From Jackrogersella multiformis (taxonomy: Eukaryota > Ascomycota > Sordariomycetes > Xylariales > Hypoxylaceae): DNA of 64,000 nucleotides. Below, one piece after another: positions 33,878 to 44,929 of the stretch (its first letter is position 1; every line of letters starts with the position of its first letter). Under the pieces are notes generated by a model. The model was not told the DNA's origin and did not search any database. It saw only the letters and a list, made by a program, of their open reading frames with translations. The stretch covers positions 1,798,001 to 1,862,000 of the forward strand of contig CADCXD010000001.1 in NCBI GenBank assembly GCA_902806575.1. The letters run 5' to 3'. A program made the position numbers and the translations under genes.

Positions 33878-36800
33878 TTTGGCGATGATGGATGTGGTTA
33901 AACTCGAGACTATAGAAGGCACTATGTTAGATATCGTGCTATTTAATAAACGATTTGTCTCTGATCAATTATAATGGGGACGTGGATGCGGTGTGAGAGA
34001 GAAGTAGGATATAGAAGGACAAAAATGCAGCGTAGTACATGAACGAGGAAGGAATAGTAGCCTGATGACCTATAAAATAACACGGTGGCTACGCGAGTAG
34101 TATTTACGATGTGAGCTCGAGGAACGCGATACCTTGTCGTGAGGAAGAAGAGGCTCGAAGAATGTGACGGTGAACCAGAGAACCAGAGATGAGAGGCCCC
34201 CCGCAGTCAGTGGGGTTTGCGCCAGTGGATGCGGCTGGAAAACGCGTGTGTGAAAGGTAGATGGAATTGTACGGACGCAGTCGCAATAATCAATTGGGAT
34301 AGAGGACGAAGCGCATTAAGTGGTGGATGGATTTGTTGTGTCGTGTGTAGAGCATCAAAGAAGGCAGTCGTGAGGTGGGCGATGACGAAAGTGCAAGGCG
34401 GGACGGGGACTCAGGGTATAATAGCAGATAGCAGAGCAGGCCAAGGAAGATGACCGCAGTGTGCAGTACAGGCAGAGAGGAAGACAAGGAAAATTAAGGA
34501 GATTATCAGATGGATGACAGTTCACATACCTGGAGTTATTCACAGTAATTGTTTTTGGCAAGGAATGTCCTGTGCTGGATGATGCACAAGAAGAAAGGAT
34601 GCGCGAAGACAAGGGGGAGAAAAGAATAAGTTGGTGTTGTTGTTGTTTTGGTGGTTTCTGATTTCTGATTTCTGGGAATCAAAAGTTTTGGGAGGGTTTT
34701 TGTGTAAGAGGTAGGTGTGCAGCAGTTCGGTTTTTGTTGGTAGGTTGGTAGGTTTCCAAGGTTTGGTAGGCAGAGGTAGAGGTAGAGGAGCCTAAGGTGA
34801 GGAAGAAAGAGGACGGTGCAGGGGTAATGTACCTAGAGCGGGTGTGCCCAGGGTTAAGGCGCGTGGGAAGGGGGGGATTGTGGGCAGTAACCACCAGTAA
34901 CTATCATGAGCAGGAGCGAGAGGTACTAATTTGATTATGAGCAAATACGATTAACTACACCTGTGCCCTACAATCATTAGGCTCTCAAGCATGTACAGTA
35001 CCTCAACATAAGGATCTTGACAAAGTACCCTTTCTTAAGGTAGATACCCAAGCTACTACTACCTAACCCAGACTATCTACACATAAAGGTAGGTACCACC
35101 TGGTAGGCTACCGGCTAGGTATGTACCAGTTCGTCAGTACCTAGGTACCGTGCAGTTCCGTCAAGAGCCTAACTGAACCTGAGCCAGTGAAGCCACGAGC
35201 CTGCTGGCCTGTAAACTTGGCAGCGGGCGATGGATCATTTGACAATGGAACAAGGCTTGATTGAAACGGGTCCCTCAAATCTAACCGTCTGGTATCTACC
35301 TAGGTCGGTAGGTACTTCGCTTTAATGACTGGCATCACGCCTCGATACCTGCTGCAAAAGTACACCCTCCTCATTTCCCCTTTGATTTTACCTTCCAGAC
35401 TATTTCCAGACTATTTTTTCTTGACTTCTTTTAAGATTTGAAGCAATGACACCTCGTGTGATTGTCGTGCCTATCTAGGTACCTAGGTAGGTATCCATCC
35501 ATCTGCTTAGATGGGTTTTATGTATTTATATTTATATAGAGGTAGATACCTAGTGAGAAGCATAATTTCTTCTTTTTCCATCCCCCCCTTCCCCCCCTTC
35601 CCCCCTGCTCATCCTCCTACGTCAGTTCCAATATCTGTGTCACCCCTCGATGATATTTGTACCCCACGTATTTCAAGGAATTTAATTTCGTGCCGGGTTT
35701 GTACCGATATAAGCTTACCTACTTAGGTACCTGGTAGCTTTTAAATTTCAGGCACTGATGATGAGATATCAAGCCTCGAAGAATAGGATGACTTACGGCC
35801 TTTGATATATCTAGGAAATCATGGTCAGTCTACTAGATATTCATAACAGAAAGCATACCCATTCAAATAAACCCTCGTTCATATCATTCGATGTCTTAGA
35901 AGTCACCGAGAAAAGGGCTAGCCAATCACCTTTATAGTGTAGTATGATAAATTCTACCAAGCACGAGCTATTCCATTCTTTGTCCTTGGAATTTCTATAA
36001 GCAACATTGATATGTTCTCCCATCTACCTTAGGTAAGTACACTAACTAGATCCTAGAGATAAGGAGAAATTCTAAGGAGAAAGAATTCCAGCCTACGTCA
36101 ACATATGCAGCCCAAAAGGCCATACTATGTACTACACCATCCTCACATTTGGGGCCATTCCCGGTGCCGGCTACCGCAAGCCCTAGGCCTCTGATTCGTC
36201 CGGTCTATCTGGACTATCGCCAATGCGAACTCGACCTGAAAATCAAGAGTAGGTCCGTAGCGAGGAAAGGTTTCGACAGATCTAAAACGTCACTGATCAC
36301 TTCCCCTCCAAGATACCTACCTAGGTAAGTATATAAAAAGAAAGAAAAAGCACGCATTGCCAAGATTTTTTTTCTTGCTCCGACTTTTAAGACTAGTATA
36401 AGAACTGCTTTATCACTCATCACCCTTATGACTTCCAAGAATCGTGTCAGATCGGAGCCTCACGATACCTTACATAGCTCCAGTATTTTTTCTTGTGTCT
36501 ACATATCTAGCATTGTTGAGAATCATACAGTCCACACCTCCAGCGCAATGATATCGCGGTGGCCGATTATGCATCTTTTTTCATGCAGAATTCAGCCTCA
36601 ACATCAATACTTGAGGTAGCATCGCTGTTAATATGTATATGTATACAATCGTAGTTGTCTGAAATGTTGTAAATACAACTTCCAACTTAATATTCTTCTA
36701 AGTATTTTAAATATCTCTAAGAATCAAATAATAAGAGGTACCCAATCGAAATCAAAATAAACACCCGTAGATTTGTTCAACATCACGCGGCAGATTTCTA

Positions 36801-37354
36801 TTAGTACCTTACTAGGTATAGGTAAGAAAAAAAGGTTACGAAATTTCCATATCAGATGACCACATGGGGTATGGCGTGGTGAAGAGCAATAACGATTCAC
36901 CGATGATGCTATTATGTGGCCAGGTGGCTATGGCTTTATGGCTGGCAATTTCCATACCTAATTCAGCCCACCAAACAGGCCAGGCACGTTTGAAGGCAGG
37001 AGGTACGGATGTACCTACCTAGGTAAGGGAAAACGGCCTTTAGGGCAGTTCCGCTCCGGCTAGGTCCGTGCGCACCGTCCTCTTCCGCCCGACCTAAGCT
37101 TTTGCCATTGGCTTCAGAGTCCTGGAGGTGAGCTCCAAATCGACGACCTCTCCACCAAAACCTGGAAGTGCCTCAATCCCATCACACCACACCTCCGGAC
37201 CAAACCAATTAAATAGCCACATACAGGTACTCTACTCCCCAGATCTTCCCCGCGACTATATTTAGTTCTCGAGTAGCTATTTTAAGTTAACTGAATCTCT
37301 TCCCATCTCTCCGTAGACGGTTTCCTGGGTATCTCTCGAAAACCCACTACAGCA
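33878..37354. other. gene-poor block; left part is 5' region of the 14-3-3 gene
   Basis: About 3.5 kb. On the minus strand, a GTATGT donor at 34529 and a CTATAG acceptor ending at 33910 could bound a 620-nt 5'-UTR intron of the 14-3-3 gene. Above 34.6 kb lies a CA-rich leader-like tract. From 35.0 to 37.1 kb there are many ACCTAGGT/TACC words. A frame at 36023-35841 (MGEHINVAYRNSKDKEW...) looks mildly protein-like but is too short to call. The last about 100 bp before 37355 look like a leader of the next gene. Confidence 0.4.
35582..35605. repeat. C-run tract
   Basis: Three runs of seven, seven and six C separated by TT. The complementary strand carries three long G runs that could form a quadruplex or an i-motif counterpart. 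Located in non-coding DNA. Confidence 0.7.
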
Positions 37355-37993
37355 ATGTATCGTCAAACTCTTACCAAGGTCCCGTCGTCCCGCGGCCTCG
37401 CCATCGCATCCTCCCGCCGAGCATTCACCACCACCATCCGCGCCATGTCTGCGGGAGATACTGGGTCGCCGAACAAGCTGGGCAGCCTAGGTGGCCAAGG
37501 GTATGTTACTATATATCTCCAGCATTTCCCCGCAATGAAGAAGTTAGATGGGAAACAGATGTCGTCATAAAATTTTCGAGTCTCCTAGCTAGCTAGAGCA
37601 TGGATAGATGAGCAAGAACCTTTAAAAGAAAGATGGGAAATGTGAAATATCCATAGGGAAAGGGGAGGAAAGACATTGCGTATAAACAGAAAAGACCAAA
37701 AAAAAAAACTAACAAAGAGACGAAACATAGTGACGCCTTCCAAAAGCGCGAAAAAGCCAACGAGGACTACACCATCCGCCTGCGCGAGAAGGAGAAGCTC
37801 CTAGAGCTGCGCAAGAAGCTCCACGAGCAGCAGGAGCACCTCAAGAAGCTGTCCGACCATATGTAAGACCCTAGCATCCCACGAGATACAATTTTTTCCT
37901 TTCGCCGTCTTACGATGCCGGGACGAGCACTAACCAATGCGATTCTATTATAGCGATGAGTTGACTAAGACGCAAGGCGGCGAGCACAACTAG
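37355..37993 (+). CDS. inh1: mitochondrial F1F0 ATP synthase inhibitor (IF1/Inh1 family)
   Basis: Mitochondrial matrix protein that blocks ATP hydrolysis by the F1 sector when the proton gradient collapses. Three exons: 37355-37500, 37731-37862 and 37954-37993, with introns of 230 and 91 nt. The joined product is 105 residues. The first about 30 residues form a typical presequence (MYRQTLTKVPSSRGLAIASS, then RRAFTTTIRAM). The mature part has the IF1 pattern with a Gly-rich inhibitory start (LGSLGGQGDAFQKREKANED) followed by a Lys/Glu-rich antiparallel coiled coil (RLREKEKLLELRKKLHEQQE). It ends DELTKTQGGEHN. The second junction (SDHI/DELTK) is supported by phase. It is convergent with nsp1, stop to stop 349 bp. 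Confidence 0.9.
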
Positions 37994-38342
37994 ATAGGTA
38001 CTATCATGTAAGAGAAGGAAGTCCGAAACTCCATGTTCATTAAGATGCCTAGATTGACACGCGAGTGTTCGCTGAGTCACTAGAAGCAATACAAGAACCA
38101 ATTGTCCTTCAGCCATCACATCGGCCATGTCCTAGTGTACATAAATTCAGCCGTTGCCTATGTTGGGCATTGTGTTCTCGTTGATATATCGAGGGCTGAT
38201 TCACATCTCAGCAAAGCACACATATTACTGTGTTTCTCGTATGGGTCTTAAGTTTATGTGCATAACTCCCTCAACTCCTAGACCAAGCTTCCCTTAACAA
38301 GAACCACTTCTCCATAGCCTAGTTACCAGATAAACTATAGGA
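37994..38342. other. convergent 3' region inh1 / nsp1
   Basis: 349 bp between opposing stop codons; only 3' UTR sequence is expected and no gene is seen. Confidence 0.5.
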
Positions 38343-40610
38343 TTATCGACGTCCCATATAGGATCTGTAGAAGCTGTCCACATTATCCTGCTCCGGGCCG
38401 CCGTAATGGCTGCCAATCGTGCTGCGCTCTTTCTGCGCAGCTGCAACCTTCGCTTGGAGTGCGGCAGCGTTAGTGTCAATCCATTGGAGCTGGGAAAGGT
38501 GCCCGTTGAGCACGCGGACGATTTGACTCAGCTGTAAAATAGGTTAGTCAACACAGAACATCGTAAGAATCTTGCATGAAGAGGGGGAAAAGCTTACTGG
38601 GTCGTCCGGTTTGTTGCCCTTGCTTAACGTGCCAGAGATACCATTGATTTCCTTAATCATCTTTGTCAAATCACGGCCCATATCGTCTAGCCTCTCGGTG
38701 ATCTTCTCAGCGAGCTTATAGGTTTTCTCGCGCTCTTGGTCGGGTCCCGCAAGCTGCTCTCCGTGTCCAACCTGCTTGGAAAACATCGAGTCCACCTCAC
38801 CCTCGTATCTATCCAGCCAGGACTCGAGTTCTTCTTGTTGACTCTCGATGCCTACGAGTTGTCTCTCGATCTCCCGACTGCCTTTCTCGGCTTCAAACGT
38901 CTCCAGATAGAGCTTCTGGATTCTCTCCCCATTCTCGACTAGAAGGCGATCCCACTGAGCTACTTGAGCCGCTTGATCCTTGAACTCCTTTTGATACTTT
39001 GAGAGGTCCGTAGCCCAGCGGGTGATAATCTCGTCCATTGTCTTGTTCTTCAAACGTGCCATAGACGAGGTAGGGCCGGCAGTTGAGGCTCCCAAATTGG
39101 TACCGGCGCCTGTGCCAGGTTGCAATGTTGTGCTGTCTGTTGGTGGAGCAGGTTTTGATGCCTGGCCGAACATGGAGCCTCCAGGGGGCGCAGATGTAGT
39201 TGTAGAACCTAAAGTAGGAGTAACAGCGGAAGTTGCGCCAGGTGTAGATCCAGCTGCCGAAGTAGAAGTAGCACCACCGAACAGACCACCTGTAGGCTTA
39301 GCGGGTTCAGTAGTTCCGGCACCAGAGGCCGGCTTGCCCAGGCCAGCGAACATAGAAGTCGTTTGTGTTTTAGCCGGCTCTGATGGCGGAGCGGTACCTG
39401 CGGGTTTATTGAGGGTGGAAAATAGGGAGGTTGCTTGCGCTGTCGCTGGAGCGGCGGGAGCAGGCATGCTCGCTGGTGTAGATGAAGGCTTATTCATGCC
39501 AGAGAATAACGCGGACGCGCCGGCCGGCGCTGTCGGTGTGGTGCTAGCTCCTCCAAATAAAGGGTTACTGGGCTTCGCGGAGGGAGCCTCAGCTGGCTTG
39601 GGTGCTTGCTGACCAAAAAGTGAGGTGGTTCCCACAGGTGCCGCGCCGCTACTCTGCGTAGTTGTAGGCTTTGCCCCTCCGAAGAGGTTCGAGGGTTGGC
39701 TCGAGGCCTGGCCGGGATTCGCAAATAGCGAAGGAGCGGGCGAGGCAGAGGGCGCTGGTTGAGCTGGCGCACCAGTCTTCGAAGAGCTGCCCGCCATTCC
39801 AAACAAGTTGCCAGACTGACTCTCCTTCTTTTCACCCTGCTGGGCAGACGCAAAGGATTGCGAGCCTTGCGTTCCAGCATTTCCGAAGAAACTGCCGGGA
39901 GGTTTTGTCGGGGGGGCTCCCGCAGGAGTGGTAGAGTTGAGGGGGAACATTGGTTTCGTAGGTGTCGATGCCGAAGCTGAAACGGGGGCGTTAATAGCTG
40001 GAATATTGGCTGAACTCGCACCACCGAAGTGGTTATTGCTACTACTACTACCACCACCACCAAGATTGCCAAAAGGGGGACCAAGCTGAGAGGTAGGAGT
40101 GCCGGTAGAAGTTGGTCCGAACAATCCACCTGGCGGGAAAGCGCCTGTCACGGGTGTTGTACTCGCACCAGTCGACGCCGGTGTCGAAGTGGCGTTTCCG
40201 AACAGGTTTGTAGATTGCGCCGGTTTCGCAGCACCACCGAATATGTTAGATGCAGGTGCTTGAGGCGCGCCGCCAAACAGCCCAGGACTTCCACTCGGGG
40301 CAGCAGCAGTTAATCCAGATGAATTACCACTTGCCACGGCTCCTCCAAATAGTGGCTTCTGTTCTGCTGGCTTGGATGCTGTATTTCCAAACAGGCTGCT
40401 TGGAGTTCCCGGAGAACTGGGGGGGTTGTTACCGCTTCCACCTAGATTTCCGAAGGAGAAGCTAGGTGCGCCGGTGGATGAAGCACCAAAGAGATTGGTC
40501 GAAGTAGCAGGGTTCGAGGAACCAAACAAGCCACTCGAACCAGGTGCACTAGATGTAGTAGCATTGTTGGGTTGACCTCCCGAGCTCGCATTATTGCCAA
40601 AGAGCGACAT
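38343..40610 (-). CDS. nsp1: FG-repeat nucleoporin Nsp1 (Nup62 family)
   Basis: Central-channel nucleoporin; the FG domain forms the permeability barrier and the coiled coil anchors it in the Nsp1-Nup49-Nup57 and Nup82 complexes. Two exons: 40610-38598 and 38531-38343, separated by a 66-nt intron. The product is 733 residues. Residues 1 to about 500 are Gly/Ala/Ser/Thr/Pro-rich with many GLFG, SLFG and related FG motifs (starts MSLFGNNASSGGQPNN). The C-terminal domain begins near ARLKNKTMDEIITRWATDL and continues as a long coiled coil (YQKEFKDQAAQVAQWDRLLV, REIERQLVGIESQQEELESW). The last exon adds LSQIVRVLNGHLSQLQWID and finishes SFYRSYMGRR, as in fungal Nsp1. It is divergent from the acidic-motif gene at 41.6 kb. 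Confidence 0.95.
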
Positions 40611-41624
40611 GATGTGGATTTGTTTGCTAGTTAGGAATGTGGTGTATCGAATGTAGAGTGAAGAAGATATGCGTTTGCTCGTTGGAATGCGAAGAATGCG
40701 AAGAGTCGATCAATCGGTCGGGTGCGTTTAGAGACCTGCACTCATCCTCAACCCACAAGGGAAGAAAAAGGCTTGGGTGCCAGCGTTTTGGCTGTTAGCT
40801 TAAGACAGCGCAGACCCGATGTTGGTGACGAGAAGACAAGTTATCTTAACCAGGTACCTAGGTGAGATGTAAGAATTAGTATCCATATGTAGAAAACCAA
40901 TTCATGGCATCTAGCTGCGTAGGTATGTGGAGGGTTGATAGATAAATGGGTTTACCTACAGTTAGTTGTGTATTATGGATATGGATATGGATATGGATAC
41001 CTCTAGGTAGTAGTAAGTATATATTTATTTTTTTGAAAGAGGTACCTAAGTATGCATCTTGCGCGACAAGCTTCTAAAAGATGTCAGGTTCGACGCGACT
41101 AGCTACACACGGACCATATTGAGGTCCTAGCTTCCACAAAAAAGAAGCTGTAATGGATGTTAAGCTGAGAAGGTACGAAGTACTATGTACCGGTTTGAGC
41201 CACATTGAGGCTTGAAGTCCTCCATAAGTTAAAGTCTTGTCTAACCACCAACCCAAGGCCTGAACATATGTCTCCGATCCCTGAACGGAACACTCGATCT
41301 CTGCGCATGACCTCACCTCAAAAGGCAGGACCGTAGAAGTTATGATTTACAACCTAACACCTTTTCTTTTATAGATTCTGCTGCTCTTTTCTAGATCACC
41401 ACCTATAAGCCATTGTCTTCTCCTATCCCTATTTTCCAGTCAATTTGTCTTACGATACCCCTCAAAACAGCCAAAGCGGCCCCTACTGCTATTGATAAGG
41501 GGACACCGCAAGTTCTAATTAATTACTTGCCTTACTTCGAAATTTGCGAGCTGTCCAATCCAAACACACAACTCCTAAGTCCTCAGATTATTTCCTAAAG
41601 ACTCCTCGTCATAGACCCCTCGTC
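40611..41624. promoter_or_regulatory. divergent region between nsp1 and the acidic-motif gene
   Basis: 1.0 kb between divergent ATGs. It contains a TACCTAGGTGA word near 40.85 kb and four tandem ATGGAT copies at 40975-40998. No gene is recognised. Confidence 0.4.
40975..40998. repeat. ATGGAT hexamer repeat, four copies
   Basis: Four perfect head-to-tail copies of ATGGAT in a non-coding region upstream of nsp1. Confidence 0.9.
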
Positions 41625-43290
41625 ATGTCTAGAGAACGAAGGTCCGTCAGCCTGGAGGCTCCAGAGAGGAGGGGTACAGAGGACCCAGGTGCTCGTGAGC
41701 TTGGTATGCTTAAGTGCTCGCAGCAAGTCCCTCCTTTAAGCTAACGATGACCCCACCCCCAGCATCCTCCGATTCTGACGAGCATTTCTCCGATGCTCAG
41801 ACCTCCCCGAGGAATAGTCCCGGATCTGCCTCTCCAGTACCGCGGACGCGAGTCGAGAAAGTGGACGATGAGCCATCATACGGCGAAGTCCCTGGCACAG
41901 AAGCTTACAAGAAGCGGACAGAGGATGCTGAGCCAGATGAGATTGCCATCATCAGCGATAGGAAGCCACAGTCTGTCTCTCCGGACAGGCCTGTGACTCC
42001 TGGAGGTCATCCGATCCCAAAGACCGTTGTCGAGGAATCAGAAGACGCTCCTGGGTCCTCTACTCACCACCGTCACGAGTCGCTTCATCAGGCCGACGCC
42101 TCCCCAGACTTTATTCGCAAAGCTGACGGTACTGGCGAGGCAAATCCGACACCATCCTCGCTTGACACCGGCAAGGAAGCAACTGGTACGGCAGCCAAGT
42201 CCTCCTAAGCTACCCAGTACGATTGACCCTTTGCCCTCGTAGATGACGCAACGATGACTCCAGCACTCAAGTCACCAATAAAACACCAAAGGAAAAAATC
42301 ATCGGCAGCAAAGTCAACAGGAAGTTATAGCCAAGGAAACGCTGATAATGATGATGACGATGATGATGACTTTGGCGACGACTTTGACGAATTTGAAGAG
42401 GGTGATGAAGATGCTGATTTTGGTGACTTCGACGATGGCTTTCAAACGGCCGAGGCAGATGCGTCGGATTTTATGCCGGCTCTTCAGCCTCAGGTCTCCA
42501 TACCTTCATTTGTATGTTTAGGTCCCTCGTTAGGTAGATGCAAATTTATGCTGACTACATTCCCTATTAGCCAATATTAGATCTAGACGGGCTTGATTCG
42601 GAAGACATACTAACAGCAACGGAGCCATACTTAGACGCTTTATTCTCTCCTGACATACAAGAACTTCCAGCGCTGCCATCACCTCCAAAAGACAACCCTA
42701 TTTTCTTCAACCCTCGGAGCGCCTCTCTCTGGTCGCAACTCGCAGCACCGCCACCTCTTCAGCCTCCTGACTGGATCCGGTCTCGCATACGGCGTCTGTT
42801 TTTAGTATCGCTGGGTGTACCGGTAGACCTAGACGAGATATTGCCAGCCTCCAAGCAAAAGAAGCTTGTGCTTCCATCCATCCATCGCGTCACCTCGAAT
42901 GGTTCCCTACGCACATCTTCAGACTCTCGATCAGTCTCTAGGCTTAGAAAGCCAGACGGCGAAAATAATTCGTCGGTTTCCGTGGATTCTCAAGGCAAAG
43001 AGAAGCCGAGATCGAGGTCGGCTTCGAAACGGCGGAAAGGACCGCCTGAAGCGCCTCAGTTTGATCTTGTTTCTGCGAAGCAACTCTGCACGACAACCGA
43101 CGAGGCTTTGGGCGGTATGACTGACAAGGAACTCCGACAGCACGTGAATAAACTACAGGATATGGAGGTCTTAGCAAACGAGGTGCTCGTGTACTGGAAG
43201 AAGCGCACCGATGAGAAGATCGGGGATAGGGAGGCGTTCGAAGGAGTGATAGAAAACCTGGTGAAACATGCGCGGAAAACTAGGAAATGA
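41625..43290 (+). CDS. acidic-motif protein, possible Laa2/aftiphilin-like AP-1 accessory factor
   Basis: I join four exons: 41625-41703, 41763-42185, 42243-42511 and 42571-43290, giving 496 residues. Introns are 59, 57 and 59 nt with CTAAC, TTGAC and CTGAC branch-like sites. Without the 42186-42242 intron the locus would be two genes only 45 bp apart on the same strand (stop 42208, ATG 42254); the splice joins them in frame. N-terminal part: MSRERRSVSLEAPERRGTED, then Ser/Pro-rich acidic text with YGEVPGTEAYKKR, a segment recalled from uncharacterised ascomycete proteins. Middle: an Asp run followed by FGDDFDEFEEGDEDADFGDF, resembling the DFGDF-type acidic-phenylalanine motifs that bind the AP-1 gamma ear in aftiphilin and yeast Laa2. 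C-terminal part: PPDWIRSRIRRLFLVSLGVP, then a helical LVYWKKRTDEKIGDREAF. The clathrin-adaptor role is inference. Confidence 0.65.
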
Positions 43291-44929
43291 GAAGCTCAAT
43301 ATACGATTCTAATGGCTTCTAATGGCTCCCTAATATTCGAGTGTATCCAAGCACTTTTTCTTGGCTCTGGTGTTTAATTCCGATGATCCATCACAGCTAA
43401 GGTGTCTCTGCGGTGGGAGAAATTATATTAATCATACTAATCTACTAACCGGTTATCAATTCCCTATTTAGATGCAGAGCAATTCTTGATCACATCTATA
43501 TCCCGTCCGAGTAGCCACCTTTAGCTTGGAGTCCTCGACCCCTAGTTATATATGAACTCCAGCCTCCAAGTAGATAATTGCAACTCATGCTTCGCGTAAC
43601 GCCAATCTCGACCTTCTATATAGGTGCTTATACTTACACACCTTGTCGCCTCTCAACTTGGTATATCGGTACTAATATTATCCAGCTATACTTATTCGTA
43701 CTTTGTCATCCACTGCAGTAGGCTCAGTCGAGAAACGCAGTACACCCTAGCAGACATAGTCGGCTACAATTCCCTCGACCCGTTCATTTTCCACCAAAAC
43801 CCAACCTTTCCCATAAGCCATATCAATCGGAAAGCGAATAAATAAATATAACTTATTTTAAATTTAGAATACAATCACAAGTTTAGAATCCCAACCTATT
43901 TGTTTTTTATGTTATTACAGCTTTGTATTGCCGAGTTGTAATTCCCTGCGGAACCTCACTGAATACCATATACGCACGGATTATTTTGGGTTGTAGGTCA
44001 TTGTAGTTCTACGAAGGCACAGGATGGTTGAAATATAAAACACAACAGCATCAAACTCTATCACATACGACCATAGGATCTAGAAAGTTCGGGATCCCGT
44101 CCGATCTCCCTTAGACAAGCTTGATACTGCCGGATCAGTAGTTGAGTCGGTGACGATCAGCGAATCCCCGGTGTTGTATGTTTTTTTTCTTTCTTCCCTT
44201 TTTTTTAGTGTACTTTTTAGTGTGTCTAGCTTCTACGTAAGGAGCGAGCTATGTACCTAGGTAACTATTAGGGGCTTCAAGATATGATCATCAGTCATCA
44301 GTTATAAAGATGTACTAGCACTGGTTACACACAAAGTTCGCCTTGTGCTAGTACACAAATCTATGGCGTTCATCACACTCATGGGAACCTGACCTCCCTC
44401 TTTGCTTGGTTGATAGGTATGATAAGTGTCAGGCAGTCAGACCTAATGATGTGTAGATCAAGTCAGTTCGACCTGGATAGTAACATAGTTTTACTTAGAC
44501 CCAGTATGATTCATGATGTACCTAGGTACTAAGCATAGATACCGACGGCATTCATGGTCACATTTATTTCAGCTTGCCTTATGTATACTATTCCGTTATT
44601 TAGACAAGGACAAGCAGAGTCTCTAGTTCCCGAGGGAAAGCATCAGAAATTGAAGTTCACTGGGATAGTTGCAATTATCTTTCCTTTATTTTGTCTATCA
44701 CGGTGGTCCAAATACGCAACCTTCCCGAAGATATCCTCTTCACTCCTAGGAGTTTTAGGTTGATGGTATTTGTATCTCTGCGAAGCACCTAAGGACCTAC
44801 GCTTCTGTCTACGGACCTCCATACCCAGCGGTGCCCAGTAATCTTGTGCTTCTTAACTATGCCTAAAAGTTGAAGCACATGGAGTACCTTTTTACCATAT
44901 AGCTAGTACCAACCCTATCAAGGTAGGCT
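43291..44929. other. convergent region between the acidic-motif gene and eIF2 gamma
   Basis: 1.64 kb between opposing stops, AT-rich, with T-runs near 44.18 kb. An 11-bp perfect inverted repeat lies at 44311-44321/44345-44355. ACCTAGGT-type words occur near 44.25 and 44.52 kb. No gene is supported. Confidence 0.45.
44311..44355. repeat. inverted repeat, 11-bp perfect arms
   Basis: Left arm TGTACTAGCAC at 44311-44321 and right arm GTGCTAGTACA at 44345-44355 are perfectly complementary across a 23-nt loop. It is in the 3' intergenic region, so could be a transcript hairpin or a short mobile-element trace. Confidence 0.75.

Noticed and set aside
39022..39612. 196-codon plus-strand Val/Ala/Pro frame opposite nsp1
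   Set aside because: Antisense reading of the FG-repeat region; low-complexity and repetitive by origin.
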